A DNA stretch of 64,000 bases from Limosilactobacillus mucosae DSM 13345 (GTDB lineage: Bacteria; Bacillota; Bacilli; Lactobacillales; Lactobacillaceae). Under the pieces are notes generated by a model that was not told the origin of the DNA, ran no database searches, and saw only the letters and a list, made by a program, of their open reading frames with translations. The DNA is taken from the NCBI RefSeq assembly GCF_001436025.1, contig NZ_AZEQ01000002.1, positions 121,434 through 185,433 of the forward strand, in the 5' to 3' direction. Positions 63,838-64,000 of this stretch are shown here, one piece after another. Position 1 is the stretch's first letter, and the number at the start of each line of letters is the position of its first letter. The position numbers and the translations under genes are program-made.

Positions 63838-64000
63838 GCAGAGAGCGTTACGGTCCTCGAACAGATAGAAAAATAGCCGACAAGCCGCGCTCTGACGGCA
63901 TTTATAGGTGATTGAAAGTGTACTTTTTCCTTTCTGAACGATTGGAATTAGTACACTTTTTCTATTTAAAGCAGGCGGGTCGAGTGTTCTATGTCGAGAG
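63838..64000 (+). repeat. Right copy (C) of the rlmD 3'-end repeat
   Basis: Encodes AESVTVLEQIEK and a TAG (63874-63876), then follows the rlmD downstream region to the window edge. Homology to copy A starts at about GAGAGC and is gapless for 160 bases. It includes the hairpin arms AAAGTGTAC (63915-63923) and GTACACTTT (63951-63959). It would correspond to attR. Between B and C, 63751-63837 stays open in the same frame apart from TAA codons at 63748 and 63829 and has no recognisable product. Confidence 0.8.
63915..63967 (+). terminator. Second copy of the rlmD-type terminator
   Basis: Same 9-bp arms and spacing as at 60610-60660, with a diverged loop, followed by TTCTATTT. Confidence 0.55.

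Overview
The window is a 64 kb chromosomal piece from a low-to-mid GC Gram-positive bacterium, almost certainly a member of the Lactobacillaceae and most like a Limosilactobacillus-type heterofermenter. The reasons are: ctsR directly followed by clpC with no mcsA/mcsB; an S10-spc-alpha ribosomal cluster that runs adk-infA-rpmJ without map; the order rplQ-ecfA1-ecfA2-ecfT-truA-rplM-rpsI; pcrA-ligA-camS-gatCAB-dagK-rlmD in a row; and frequent TTG/GTG starts behind strong Shine-Dalgarno sequences. Species assignment is inference; no database was consulted.

Layout. 1-2.7 kb: a LysP-like permease, a deoxynucleoside kinase and tRNA-Val/tRNA-Leu. 2.8-6.7 kb: a KtrB/KtrA potassium uptake pair converging on a heavy-metal P-type ATPase across a shared bidirectional terminator. 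6.8-7.7 kb: nine tRNAs (Gly, Arg, Pro repeated) containing an almost perfect 260-bp tandem duplication. 7.7-14.8 kb: an amidohydrolase, a zinc alcohol dehydrogenase, the CtsR/ClpC heat-shock operon with its CtsR box, and a TetR-type regulator. 14.8-22.3 kb: rpoB-rpoC behind a long structured leader. 22.3-24.2 kb: a DUF998 membrane protein and a lone prepilin peptidase on the opposite strand. 24.3-27.6 kb: rpsL-rpsG, a terminator, then fusA. 27.6-42.1 kb: the S10-spc-alpha cluster (29 genes including secY, adk, infA and rpoA) with a long S10 leader and a second promoter/attenuator before infA. 42.1-46.6 kb: a structured RNA or complex terminator, the ECF transporter energising module, truA, rplM-rpsI. 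46.8-60.6 kb: a GH73 glucosaminidase, xpt, a PurK-like ATP-grasp protein, pcrA, ligA, camS, gatCAB, a diacylglycerol kinase-like lipid kinase and an rlmD-type 23S rRNA methyltransferase.

The last 3.4 kb (60.6-64.0 kb) is different. It is AT-rich, has decayed reading frames, and lies between the stop of the intact rlmD-type gene and two further copies of that gene's last codons (63715-63750 and 63838-63876). The second of these copies continues for more than 100 bp into sequence matching the region downstream of rlmD. This is the architecture of integration at the 3' end of a rum-type methyltransferase gene. The island holds an abortive-infection (Abi_C-like) protein with an R-x6-H motif, a broken membrane-protein frame fused to the C-terminal half of a SNF2-like helicase, and an unrecognised protein with an R-x4-H (RNxxQH-type) motif. 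Two HEPN-like candidate ribonucleases beside a helicase remnant suggest a decaying phage-defence island, and this is the most likely place for something undescribed.

Most of the window is core translation, transcription and protein quality-control machinery. Regulation visible in the DNA includes the CtsR operator, structured leaders ahead of rpoB, rpsJ, infA and rplM, and a possible CcpA site ahead of the alcohol dehydrogenase.
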